Made by a program: the position numbers and the translations under genes
DNA from: Rotaria sordida
Lineage: Eukaryota; Rotifera; Eurotatoria; Philodinida; Philodinidae
Length of the DNA stretch: 64,000 nt
Assembly (NCBI GenBank): GCA_905250125.1
Contig: CAJNOL010000119.1
Coordinates: forward strand, 1-64,000
Direction of reading: 5' to 3'
Shown here: positions 48,070 through 60,064 of the stretch, piece by piece
Layout of the letters: every line of letters begins with the position of its first letter
Numbering within the stretch: the first letter of the stretch is position 1
Notes under the pieces: generated by a model
Seen by the model: the letters and a program-made list of their open reading frames with translations, nothing else
The model's database searches: none
What the model was told of the DNA's origin: nothing

Positions 48070-48335
48070 CTTACTGAAAATGATATCATTTTATGCAGAA
48101 TTGAATTCTGCACCTATCCCAAGTGGTTTTAAAAATAACCCAACTAGTATAGCGAATCCGAACAGGGAATACCTTGGAAATTACCTGGACAAATCAGTAT
48201 TTTGAAGGAAATGGGGTATTTTCGACCGGCAACTCCTTCTTGAAACTAGTACCATTCGACGCAGAATTAAATTCTACACTTAACCCAAGGGATTTTAGGA
48301 ATAACCAAAGTTATATAGCGAATCCGGACAAAAAA
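48070..48335. repeat. Pair of direct repeats, about 80 bp each
   Basis: First copy about 48093-48168: gcagaattgaattctgcacc, then aataacccaactagtatagc and gaatccgaaca. Second copy about 48261-48331: gcagaattaaattctacact, then aataaccaaagttatatagc and gaatccggaca. They are separated by about 90 bp of other sequence. Nothing coding. Confidence 0.7.
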
Positions 48336-48567
48336 AGTCACATATAGTACTAACTTTACCGACGTATATGAGATATCTTTGTAATCATATACAAAGTTAT
48401 ACGAACATCGAGGAAGAAATATGGAATGAAAATAATCTCTCTACCTTTCATTAGTTAAACAACTTAAAATAGAATCAAATGTTGGTTGTCTTTATTTTAG
48501 ATCAAATACAAACAAAGATACAACAGTTTTCATTTCTATCAACATTGATATTGTCTAAAAAAGAATA

Positions 48568-48894
48568 TCATTCAAGTTCTAGTTTAAAACCAAAACGATT
48601 TAAAATATCTTTAAACTGTATTAATTCATATCTAGATAACATGGATGTATCATTTGTTAAACTTCCCGTCTTGCTTATCTGAAGCAATTCTTTGCCATTG
48701 ACGTTGATTGTAAACCATGTTGCAGCTAAATGATGAAATCTTGTTTGTCGAAGCCAGTTTTTAACATGTTCAACTGTTAATTGTGTTATTAAATCTTTGG
48801 CTGATTCTGAACACGATTCACTTGACGAAGGTGAAGACGATCCAATTTCATAAGGAGTTTTCGAGCTTTCATTTGCTTGATCTTTTAAAAACAT
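48568..48894 (-). CDS. SAM-domain-like protein or C-terminal exon (108 aa)
   Basis: Frame from ATG at 48894 to a stop at 48568. A Ser/Glu-rich linker (SSSPSSSESCSESAKDL) leads to LTVEHVKNWLRQTRFHHLA, INVNGKELLQI and SRYELIQFKDILNRFGF. This matches the sterile alpha motif pattern: 'w-x-x-V-x-x-W-L', then 'I-x-G-x-x-L-L', then a final helix. SAM domains mediate protein-protein oligomerisation. The domain sits at the very C-terminus, so this may be the last exon of a larger gene upstream on the minus strand, or a remnant; no partner exon was found between 48900 and 49900. Codon use is gene-like. Confidence 0.55.
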   Translation of the reverse strand: MFLKDQANESSKTPYEIGSSSPSSSESCSESAKDLITQLTVEHVKNWLRQTRFHHLAATWFTINVNGKELLQISKTGSLTNDTSMLSRYELIQFKDILNRFGFKLELE

Positions 48895-51800
48895 ACCAAA
48901 AAAATGAGTAATTTATTAGCAAAAATTAGAAAAGACTTTAATTTAAAAACGTTCTGTAGCAACAAAATTTCCACCTAGTTATACTAGTAGAAAAAAAAAT
49001 TTTACGATATATTGTTTAAATCCAAATGAGATGTTATTATTTACAATAGGCAAAATATTCAAGTAAATAAGAAAATAATTTTCTTAAAACTAAAAGAAAA
49101 AATTTCAATTAAATATTTTCTAGTCTTTTCATAATTATTGAACAATCAATAATATTTTTTCATAATAGACTTTATCAAATACAAATGTTAGTTGACCATC
49201 GCTACCGTTTTTGTAGAATAGATGCTTTCAACATAACACGATTTTCAGTCAAAAAGTAGATTACAAGGTAACATCTAAATAACGATTCCAACGTTTAGGT
49301 TCGAATTATAATAGTGAAAATGTAAAAATTGAAATGAAATTTCTAAGTTCATATTTGGCAAGAGTGTCTCGTTGGAAATCCTTTCTAGTGGGATAAAAAT
49401 GAACAAACATGTCGTATAAAAACTTTCCAATCACACTTGACCAGTTCAGATATATAAAATAGATATCTTATATAGTTTTTCAATCGTGTATATCTAATAA
49501 TTTTGACAAATAGCTTTTTTCCTGTTCAAAATCTTAATATTTTTACTGAGATCTTTAATTTTTGGTTTTAATGAAGTTTTTAAATTCTTGAATGCTGTTA
49601 CTAAGGATAAAAGTGACCAATCATAAAACTTCATATTATCAAGGTCTCTACTCTTCTATTAGAATAAAAAAATCTTTCATGTCTTCGTGCTTTCCTACGA
49701 GTTTCAATTCAGACGATAGTTCATAGATGTTCTTTTAGAGTTTCGTTGTATAAAGTTTTAATGCTAGTCACCTTTGCCTTCAGGAGCAGCATCAAAAAAT
49801 TTTAAATTACTCAGTCATCCTAATAACCGTTCATATTATCTACAGCTCCTATAACGTTCCATAACTGGTATATGGCTGTGCAGAATATTACTACTTGATA
49901 CGTCACGAGTTGCTCTAGAAAATGGTGTAGATGACTTTATCTATTGAACGTTTGTTATCTGTTCTGACAAAGTTCTTTAAGATGAAATATTCTCGTCCGT
50001 TACAACCAACGAATAGAATTCAATCATTGAAAATAGAATTATTCTTTAATAATTTATCACCAGCAAATATTGAAATTGATTCAATAAATGGAACATTTGC
50101 TAGAATTCGTTGTGATTCATTAGATTCTATTGATAAAGGATATCCATGTAGTCAATCGATTATATTTATAACAGACGAAAGTAATATGTAATCAAGATTT
50201 CTTTTTTTTTTGTTTTATGATATAATTTTTTTCTGGTTTCTTCAAAATCAATAGAAGTTTTCTTTCCTGCTGTTGATTATTGACCTGCAAGAATGATATG
50301 GCAACCGCTAACGTAATTAAATGAAATTCTAACTGGTGTAACAAACTCGACGCTAGCCGGAAGTTAGTTCATATTTGTAAGAAAATTGTCAACGATGCTA
50401 GGTCTCAAGAGCCAAAAGCTAATCACTTATAGTATTATATGAAGGGATAATAGTCTAAGTTAAATGATTGTTTATATGAATTTTTCTAAATGACTAATTT
50501 AACTATACTTAATTCCATCGTTAATTTATTTAAATATATAAAAAAAATGATTTTCATTTGGAATATGAAATTTTATTCATTTACATGGATCTGAAAAAAA
50601 CAACATTAAGGTGTTTTTTTTCATTTTTTGTGTAAAAACTTGAGTAATCATTTATTAATAATAGAAAAACAAGGTAGACAGTAAAAACTCTTATTTACTA
50701 GGAAAAAAAAGAAAATTTTAAAATTGATCTGTTGCTTCATATCCATCAACAATAATTACATATGAACAAGAACAAACGACATGATGGAAACCCTATGATC
50801 GGATTAATATATCTGATGGATGAATAACAATATTACTTATTCAAAAGTAAAAACCAACTCCTTAATTTTAAATTGTTTTTCTAAAGAAAATCATTCCTCT
50901 TTCAGTTTAGCAGCAAAGAAGTTTTCAATTGTAGAACTTTCATCTACTAATCCCATGTATCGACAAAACATTTTGAGAGAATATTTCTTGATTTTTGAAG
51001 TCAAAAGTATTTTCACAGGAAACGAACGGTAAGAGCTCGCTCCTTAGGTATTTTTTGAGTACAATAAAAATAATAATATCGACGAAAACAAAAATTGGTT
51101 TTTGACAGAAAATAAGTCATGTGCTACTGATAGTGTTTGTTCAGATTGAATCATATATGTATATTTTATTTACTACCATCAATATTCAACTGAAAAATTG
51201 ATTATATATCAGTAAATCAATCATGTGAAATCGAAATTTATCTTCAAGTAAACGTATTGAGGTGACTTTTATTTTCAATTTTTTTTTCTTAATAAAGGAT
51301 TTTGTTTCAATTGATAATAATACTCGTTTAAAAGTTTCAACTAGATATTAGTGATTTAATTTCAACAGAAATATTCATTCGATCGGATAGAAATCGAATT
51401 TTATGAAAACTTTTTAATTTTCTGTACAGTTATTTGACTTTGTCTTAACGAGTTTTCAGATAATGACAGTACAGTCGTATTCAACTGACTTGTTGATCTT
51501 GTGTTTCCAAGTAAATGAATATGTTTATTTGAATAATGCACTCTAATCAATTTTCAAAAGTCGTACGAAAAAATAATTCTATGATTTATGATTCACATTA
51601 ATTGCTTTTGTTTTTTCAATGATAATGATGATGAATAGAAATTTCTTCTGATCCAAAAAAAAAGAAAGAAAAGAATATGTGTTGTCCGTGAAGGACTGTA
51701 TATGAACAAAGAACAAGTATCCACATCCATGCACATGAAAAACGATGAAATTAATTCGTGTCTCATCATTTCAATTAATTATATGATGATTAATCAATTA

Positions 51801-52029
51801 TATTTGAATGTGCACATCATCGTCAATTATCGTTCATCAAATTGATATCAACATCATTAGAATGTCTTTGATTGGTAAAGTGTATGTTTGAACACATATA
51901 TATAAGAAACACATTTTCACCAGTATTCTCATACGATTCGATCGAACATACCATGAGCATGCTCAATAAAGATAAAACATGACACTCACATGATTTTTTT
52001 TTCACGGTTTACAATTTTTCATATTACTT
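48895..52029. other. Intergenic, no gene supported
   Basis: About 3.1 kb of AT-rich DNA. The 86-codon frame at 49931-50191 has fairly gene-like codons but no recognisable motif or splice partner. No repeat structure recognised. Confidence 0.45.
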
Positions 52030-53345
52030 ACAATAATTAGTATTATTTTACATTATTATTTTTCATGAATGACATACAGTTATCAATTTATAATTATTTA
52101 CAATATTTTAAATGAAATATGTTTAAAATGCTACGTATGAGTTTATAATGTATTAAATGTATACATTTATAATGAAATTTGTTACATAATGTTATGTTAA
52201 CCCTTTGGATTTCATAGTAAGAAAAAAAATCTAAACATGTTTAATAATTATTATGTAATCTACTGGAATGTAGCAATAAAGAATGTTCAACGGTGTGGAT
52301 GTGATGGATATCGAGTTAGTAGAAATGGGTGTGTAGGTGTGCGAGCATGTTGGTTTTTATCTGGGCGTGTCAGTGTCCAGCAGAAATAATTTGGGACGCA
52401 AAGAAGTAAAATACATTAATTTCCGATGATATTTATTGTTCGATATTATATAATGATGCATTTTTTTTAGAACGAAATCTATTGATTGGTGTTATTAAAA
52501 TTCATTTCTGTACAATTCAATAAATACATTATATTACAATGAAATTTATCAATTCTATGATGTATTAAAATGTTTTGATTTACAGTGAAACTTATTGTAT
52601 GATATTGTGTTAGAATGCATTATTTTAAAATGAAATATATAAGTTTATGATGCATTAAGATGGATTAATTTACAATGAAATTTATTATATGATATTATGT
52701 TAAAATTCATTAATTTACAATGATATTCATTGAATCATATTATGTTAAGATGTATTAATTTGCAATGAAATTTATTACATGTTGTTAAATTCATTATTTA
52801 CAGTGATATTTATTGAATGATATTATTTAAAAATGCATTATTTTACAATGAAATGTAGACAATTTACGATGCATTAAAATGTATCAATTTATAGTGAAAT
52901 TTATTATATGATGTTACGTTAAAATGCATTGATTTGCCATAATATTCATTGAATGATACTACATAAAAATATATTAATTTACAATGTAATTAATTATATG
53001 TTGTTAAATTCATTACTTACAATGATTATTTTTGAATAATATTATATAAAGATGCATTATATTACAATGAAATTTATCAATTTATGATCCATCAAAATGT
53101 ATTAATTTACAATGATATTCAGTGAATTATAATATATTAAAATGTATTAGTTTTGAATGAAATTTATTGAATGATGTTATTTAAATTCATTGCTTTACAA
53201 TGCATTAATTTATAATGAAATTTATTCATTCATTCAATGATGTTATATTATGATTCATATTTTTTTACAATGTTTTTGATTTCAATGATAATATATGTTA
53301 GGATATATTGATTTATGATAGAAATTTATTCTATGATGTTTTTAT
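52030..53345. repeat. AT-rich satellite-like tandem array
   Basis: About 1.3 kb of diverged repeats of roughly 45 bp, with the recurring words gcattaatttacaatgaaat, ttattgaatgatattat and gttaaaatgcatt. Alternate units carry aatgaaattta or aatgatattca, suggesting a two- to four-unit higher-order pattern. It is interrupted at about 52288-52400 by GTGTGGATGT-type sequence. No coding frame. Confidence 0.8.
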
Positions 53346-54021
53346 GAATTATATGAAATTATAAAAAACATGAGAATGTTAAAAAAGAATATGATTTATT
53401 ATTGATTTATACCAATAACAAGATTGGGTATGTTGCTTCAAAAATTATCATATTTATCTTGAGAAAGACTTGAACAAATAAATTAATAGTTGAAAGATAA
53501 AAAAAAAACTTTTTTTTTGTTTTCTTGAAAGAACAATTCTAAATTAAATTTTCATAACAATACTTACATTGAGATAATGTTAGAATGAGATATAGATGAT
53601 TTATTTCGGATGAAATAATTTTTTCTTCGTTGTTGTACACATTTAGTATATACTATCATTATTATGTTAAGTCCATGTTATTTATGTTAGAAGATAGATA
53701 CCAATTTATATCACAGCTTTATCAGGTGGCTTCGTAACCTGATCCAGAGAGAGATTCTATTCGTCATGGAATGGCGAAAGCAGTGTAGTACTCGGGAAGG
53801 TCTTTAATATACGTAGGTCCCTGCCGTCATTATGTACGGTACACCTATGTACATTGCCCTACTAGTCCTGCGTGATCCGCTCTGTGTGTACCCGTTTCAT
53901 ACGCATAGGGCCTCTCCCTGGTCGCGCGCGCGCACGCGTGAAAATGAGTCTAGAAAAGTCGGGAAGTGAAAAGGAATCAAAACCAATTTATTGAGCAAGC
54001 AAATGAAAAAAGAAAAATAAA
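53346..54021. other. Spacer with a GC-rich island before the ART-TPR 3' end
   Basis: 53346-53720 is AT-rich. 53725-53950 is markedly GC-richer (ggtggcttcgtaacctgatc … cctctccctggtcgcgcgcg) and ends in an alternating CG/CA stretch. No frame, tRNA or recognised element in it. Confidence 0.5.
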
Positions 54022-56347
54022 TTACATTTTCTTTCGAATTTTTTCAAATGTTTCTTTGTATTCTAAAAGATGAGGATGAGCTGAAGGTAATTTTTCTTGA
54101 GCTATTTCAACTGCTTGTTGAGTATTTTTTATTGCCATACTATATTTTCGTGTAGCCAAATATACTTTTGCCATATAATGATATACAACAGCTAAATCAG
54201 GATGATTTTTTGGTAATTTCTTCTCACGTATTTCTAATCCTTTTTCGAAATATGTCAATGCTTTTGAGTAATCTTTCATTTCACGATACGTTTCACCTAA
54301 ATTTATATATGTCGTTGCACAGTCCGTAGGATCACATTGAACATTTTCTTGAATATTTAATGCTTTTTGATGAAATACAAGTGCCTTTTCATAATTACTT
54401 ATTAATCGATGAACATCACCAACATTACTAAATGCAAAAGCTACGTTCGGATGATTCTCAGGTAAGGCTTTTTTCCATATTGCGAGACATTTTTCGAAAT
54501 TCTCAAGTGCCTTTGGATAATCTTTCATACTGCGATAAACTCTTCCAAACAAACTATATGTTGAAGCGAAAGCTGGATTACCTTCTTGAAATGCTTGTTG
54601 TTGAATTTGAAAAGCACTTCGAAGAGACTTAAGAGCTGCTGCGTAATCACCCATTCGTTCGTAGCATGCTGCAAAATTCAAGTGACTACCAGCCAAATGA
54701 GGATGATTCGGAGGCAGAGCTTTTTTCGTGATTTCGAGATCTTTTTCNNNNNNNNNNGTCACCCATGTCGTTATACACTTGACCGATGTTGCTGTAGGAA
54801 GTAGCCAATTCAGGATGATTCGGAGGCAGAGCCTTTTTCGTGATTTCGAAACCTTTTTCGTGAAATTCAAGTGCTTTCGAGTAGTCACCCATGTTGTGAT
54901 ACACTTGACCGATGTTGCTGTAGGTAGGAGCCAATGAATGATGATCTTCCGGAAGAGTTTGTCGATAGATTTGGAGTGACTTTTCGTAGAATGAAACTGC
55001 TTCTTTGTATACTCCTTCGTATCGTTTTATCGATCCAAGCTGGTGATAGATATGTGCTCTATCACTGTCGTTAGAAGCCTGTTCTAGTAGTGCCATGTAC
55101 AATTCTTCAGCCTTGTTGAATTGCCCTATTTTGAGTAGCAACTTACCCAGTCGATACCATCCTTCGCCGTCAACTTCTTCGCGTATATAATCGGTCAAAT
55201 CGCGGAGCTCTTCGTCATCATCGGATGTAAGTTTAAGGTCCACTTCATATAGGGAACTTCTCTCAGCGCTCTTCCGAACATCGACAATACGGAAAACCGT
55301 GTGCATGGAGAAGAGTGTTTCCTTTTCGCCCTTGTAATAGCTCACTTCTTCGATGGAAGCAAAAGGTGTTGATGAAACTGTAGTATCTACGGTTATTTGA
55401 AAAAGAATGCCACCCATATCTTTGTTTGTTGAGGCTTGTTCAGCAAAACCGAGAGATACTTTGCGGTCTGTACTTGTCGATAAAAAATTACTGAAGGATA
55501 TTAGGCCGCCTTGATTATTTGTGAGCTTTTCACAATCAGCTATTGATAGCCCTTGACCTATATATACGGTAAATGACGGTTCCTTATCAAGATTGAGCTG
55601 TTGCTTGTGGAGATCTTCAATTTGTTGGTGAACATCACGCAGGAAGAAGCCCATTCTAATGATGATATCACCATCCAATGTTCTTAATGCTTTGTTGAGC
55701 ATTTTGTATGTGAAACATGGACAAGTATACCACCATATGGCTTTTGATGGCTGATAACACCTTTCGAATTCATCAATATCTTCTATTTCTTGTTCATCGT
55801 CTTGACATTGTTTACGGCAATATTCTGCCAAATCTTTTATGGCTTCTTGGCCATGTTCCATATCAACGAGTATTTCCTTGAATATTTGCGTGTACATAAA
55901 GGAAGGTTCTAGCTGATTAAGATCTTTGCTAGAACCAACTTCATTTTTACCGATGATACTGACCATCGTCTGATCTTGATCAGATTGTTTGACGATCAGT
56001 TCCAGTACGTTACATATGGGCTCAATCGACGTAAAAATATCTTTGATCTTTGCCCAGTGTTTTGTCCATGCATTGTCCTGTGGTTCGTTGCCACAGAAAA
56101 TGTATATGGCATTCAATTTTGACATGTCATGAATATATGGTACCAGCTGTTGTCCCAATATATCAGAGACAATCACGAATGATGTCTTCTCGTTGTTTTC
56201 TTGGAGTTTCTTAATACATGCCTCTGCCGTGGTACATATGTTGACCTTACCGGCAACATCTTCGAGTTGCTGCAGACTTTTCTGGCAATCTTCGTTGGTC
56301 GTATTGATGTTGGCGTCGACCCAGATTACCAAATTTTTTTTGGCCAT
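54022..56347 (-). CDS. ADP-ribosyltransferase fused to kinesin-light-chain-type TPRs
   Basis: Intronless; ATG at 56347, stop at 54022-54024, with ten Ns at 54748-54757. Residues 1-120 form an alpha/beta domain (NLVIWVDANIN, FVIVSDILGQQLVPYIHD, AIYIFCGNEP) that looks receiver- or TIR-like; it recurs in bdelloid relatives as I recall. Residues about 150-375 are an arginine-type ART (R-S-ExE clan): FTVYIGQGLS (about 259-268), NFLSTSTDRKVSLGFA (287-302) and KGEKETLFSMHTVFRI (339-354), with E341/E343 as the ExE pair. The first motif has Ile263 where the family has Arg, so catalysis may be lost. From 395 on come 34-42-residue TPRs of the kinesin-light-chain type (ALPPNHPELATSYSNIGQVY), some nearly identical. 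ART-TPR proteins are strongly expanded in bdelloids; substrates are not known. No secretion signal. Codon use is less AT-biased than in the intron-rich genes. Confidence 0.85.
54748..54757. other. Assembly gap (10 N) in the TPR array
   Basis: Ten Ns between two nearly identical 126-bp repeat units. Ten bases cannot hold the missing repeat segment (about eight or more residues between the flanking halves), so the length is a placeholder and repeat copies may be collapsed. Confidence 0.95.
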
Positions 56348-58344
56348 GCGTCGTCTTCGTTGTGGATTCCTTTGGACCGTTGTTTTGGTTTTTTGATGCT
56401 TATTTGTGAATGATATGATAGTAAATTGCCGTATGCTGAAACCTTACTTGCTTTATTTATATGTTTGATGCTCTGTGTTTTTTTCTTGTTATTTTTTTCT
56501 ACGTAGTCTAATGTGGGTTTTTTCCCGTGATATTCAATAACAAACTACACTTCTTGTCAATTGAAGATACGGTTGTCAAAAAAAAGTAATTAAATATCGA
56601 AAAAAATCAACGATGTCATTTACTTTATGATTAGTTTTTCTTCAATTTTCGTTTGTCATTCATGCGTGCAATAGCTTGAATCTCGCTGCATATTAGATAC
56701 GTTGTCTCGCGCGTTGTATATTCTTTTTCTCTCTCTATTAAGAGTGAGGAAAATAACAAGAACAACATTAATTTGATTTTTTCCTGATAATTATGTATTT
56801 GATTGTCATGTTGATAATGTGAATAAAATAGGAAGAAGTATAATTTCAATTTTAATTGAAACAAATCATTGAAAAATGATTTTTTTTTGTTGAAAATACT
56901 GTTGATCATTAACCAGTGACTAGAACAAAAATAACTGCTCCGATTCATCAACTGGAAAACGAATGAAACACTTCATTGAGCACCTTACTATTACTTAGTA
57001 AAAAATTATTTCATATATTCGACATTTTATTAGTTATTGTTCAGTTTTTTTCAGAAAAAAATTGAATACGAAATTGACATCTATCGTAAACAAAAATTTT
57101 ATTGCATTAGTAACGGTTTCTTAGATTTAAATTCTCTAACAGGACGTTTGTTTTTTTCTAGCAATTTAACTACACTGTCCCTCCAATTTATATGTTTACA
57201 TTAAAATACTTTTGAAAATTTTCGTTATTTATATAATACCATGATTTATTGTTCAATACTCAGTTAGTTAGTAACCCTGACAAGCAAGAAGAATTTTCAT
57301 ATACAATTTTTTCATTTTATTCTATTTTATTTTATTTTGAGGCGTTTAGTTAATTATGTGCACATCAACTGTGAATTTTTTCTATTGCGTTCTCACACAT
57401 CATATGCCAATGGCCTCTTTTCGTTGTTTGATGTATTTTCTTGCTGTGATAGGTTTCTTGCTTTTCTCTTGATCGCTTCCTCATCTATTATTTCATGTGT
57501 TCATCTTCATTGAATAAATTGAACGTACATTCATTAAAAAAAACACTCAAGAAAATTACAATATTCATCTGAATAACGGGGAATCACACATATCTATTCT
57601 TTTATAAGAAGAAAAAGATCAAAATGATGCAATTACTGATAAAGTAGTATCTATTCAATGAGCAAACTTAACTGTTGTTGGGTGCAAAATTTTGTGTTGA
57701 TAGTTAGATTTGTTTACTTATAAAATTTATATATGAATACACATCTAATTCTATCTAGAAAATCACACAAATTTCAAATTCAATTTAATATTCAGAATAA
57801 TATTAGACTACATTTTCACCTATATTTCGATAGAATAATCATTACTTGAATTAAACTTGAATTAAAAGAAATTTAGCTTCCTTTTGGCTTTTACGACCAA
57901 AAGTAAATACGAAAATTTCACTTATATTCGAATTCATGTCAGAGAAGTACTACTAAATTCATAGCTTTTTTTTCCATTGAGATTATACCAAATATGTATA
58001 ATGATAAAATTGTTTTCTTACAGTATATTAACTAGTATTCCTTCATTAATTTCTAGGATCCATAAATTAAGTTGATATTTAAAATATGTTTGCATGAATG
58101 CAAGATTAACACAGTTTCAAAGTACATCACAGTGATAGAGAGCAAACATCTAAATTCACTTACAAATGACAAATAATGAAAAGAATTGCTAGAATTTCCG
58201 AAAAAAAATCGGTATCGATATATGGAAAGTATGACTTTCTTTTAACTCTAAAGTAATAAAAAGCGTACAAGGTACTTTCTATTATGTACTGTCATCGATC
58301 TTTTTTCTTTTGCTCGTGACTGTACACTGAGGTAAAATGGAGGG
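56348..58344. other. Intergenic upstream of the ART-TPR gene
   Basis: AT-rich. A TATA-like ctttatttatatg element lies about 100 bp upstream of the ART-TPR ATG (56450-56465) on the reverse strand, without further promoter support. No gene seen. Confidence 0.4.
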
Positions 58345-58646
58345 GTGACCAAGGACTGAGAAATAGGAATTCCTACTCAGTTCTCTGACATTTCCTTGAA
58401 TGCTAAAATTAAAAAAATACAATATCCACGGTACTTATTACTCTTACACTCGTTTTCATCAAGAAATTTGTGCACATTAACGTATGAATACGAAAATTAT
58501 TGCAAAAAAAGCATTATTTTGACTTTCATGAATGAGGAAACTGTGATGGAAATAATGATCAATTCCCATTTCCCCAAGGAATTATCATAGCTGCACTGAC
58601 AATTCCTCTGCAAATTAGGAATTCCTATTTCTCAGTCCTCGGACAC
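58345..58646. mobile_element. MITE with about 30-bp inverted ends
   Basis: Left end gtgaccaaggactgagaaat then aggaattcct; right end reversed gtgtccgaggactgagaaat then aggaattcct. The interior has a second pair (caattcc/ggaattg). About 300 bp, no coding frame. Target duplication not resolved. Confidence 0.75.
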
Positions 58647-59587
58647 TGCTGAAAAAAAACCGATACAATGTCAAATTGAGATTTTGTGGCTAAACTATTC
58701 ATCACGATTGATCATGGTTACAAATACAGAGCATCCACATATGAAATATATTGCTTTCTTCGAAGAAAATAAATCAAAATACTAGAAGATGCTATGACTT
58801 AACATTTAGAAAGGTAGAGAAAAGACACAAGTTGTTTGTCGATATGAATTACTTCATTAGAACTTTTCTGACAACTTAGAAAACAACATTCAGCATACTG
58901 AACAGTACTCAAAGCATTTCTTCTGAGTTCATTGGACGCCTAAAGAGAAAACAAAAAAAAATCCTACTAACTTAATTCATTATATCAAAGTCAGTCTATT
59001 ATAATAACACGAAAAGATAGTTTAATAAAAATATGTCTATAGAACAATTGTTAAATAAGTTTTTTTGTTTTATTTCATCAATAATCATTTGACATTGGTG
59101 GATACAGAAAGACGAGGTACTAAGTGGAGACATTTTCCTTTCTCATCTCTAATATAATTATACAGAATCATTCGAGTTATTTACGTCGGCGGACTGCAGG
59201 AATTGCAGCCTTTGCTTTTCCACTCGCTTAGTTGCCGTGCAAATTCTCGTTGTTCTTATTCTCAATGTATGAGTCAAGATTCAAGCCAAACGCTCGTTTT
59301 CAGCTCCTGAATATCATTTTCAGTTGAAAAAAAGTTTGACAAGATCATGAGAATGTGCCGAGTGCACATCTGAAATCCATTTTCAGAAATTCGACAGTGT
59401 TAAGAAGGTACAAAAATGTCAAAAATGAAAATTAACAACTGATACTTTTCTAAGTCATCTGCTTCTCTAGTGTGTTTTCATAAGTGACACCGTTCATGAG
59501 TCGAATCATAGCTGAAATAAACTATTCAACTCAATTTAATAAATGAGGTAACCAGTAAACTCCTTCGAAACGAACGTCCTGTCTGTA
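58647..59587. other. Intergenic, no gene seen
   Basis: AT-rich with a slightly GC-richer patch near 59185-59290; nothing recognised. Confidence 0.5.
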
Positions 59588-60064
59588 CACTGTAAAAAAA
59601 AAAGGTACGATACTAAACCACTTGGACTGCTACGAAACCTCAAACGGTTTTTCACCATGTTGCGACACCTAAAAAGGTTTTTGAGCACATTACGAAACCT
59701 AGAAGGGTTCGGATTTTTGTAACGAAATCCGAACCATTTAAGGTTTTTTATTCAAATAAGAAAAGCTTTGAAAATGCCTTTTTGACCACCCGCAATCATT
59801 GTGAGATATGTAGGTTTTTTTTATGGAGCCTTTTTTCAAAATTTCTATTTTCGATAAAAATTAGTTCGATATAACATCTTACTGTTGTACGGTGCATGAG
59901 CTTATTACTAGGATACTGACTCAAGTGGAAACATCGTTCTAATAAACTTTTTTTTTGCAAAATCAAAAGAAAAGGAATATTTACGAAACCCTGAAGGGTT
60001 TCGATTTTGTTACAAAATTCTGAACCAAGCGTGGGTTTTGTATGGTATCATTTTTTTTTCAGTG
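59588..60064. mobile_element. TA-flanked MITE with repeated subterminal hairpin motif
   Basis: Flanked by TA at 59586-59587 and 60065-60066. Ends: cactgtaaaaaaaaaaggta and, reversed, cactgaaaaaaaaatgatac. Inside, a motif of the form (t)acgaaaccn…ggttt occurs repeatedly: 59631-59650, 59662-59680, 59693-59711, 59718-59748 and 59982-60002, each able to fold on itself. 477 bp, no coding frame. Confidence 0.8.

Noticed and set aside
49931..50191. 86-codon plus-strand frame with gene-like codons
   Set aside because: No motif, no identifiable exon partners and unclear start; could be an exon but not supportable.
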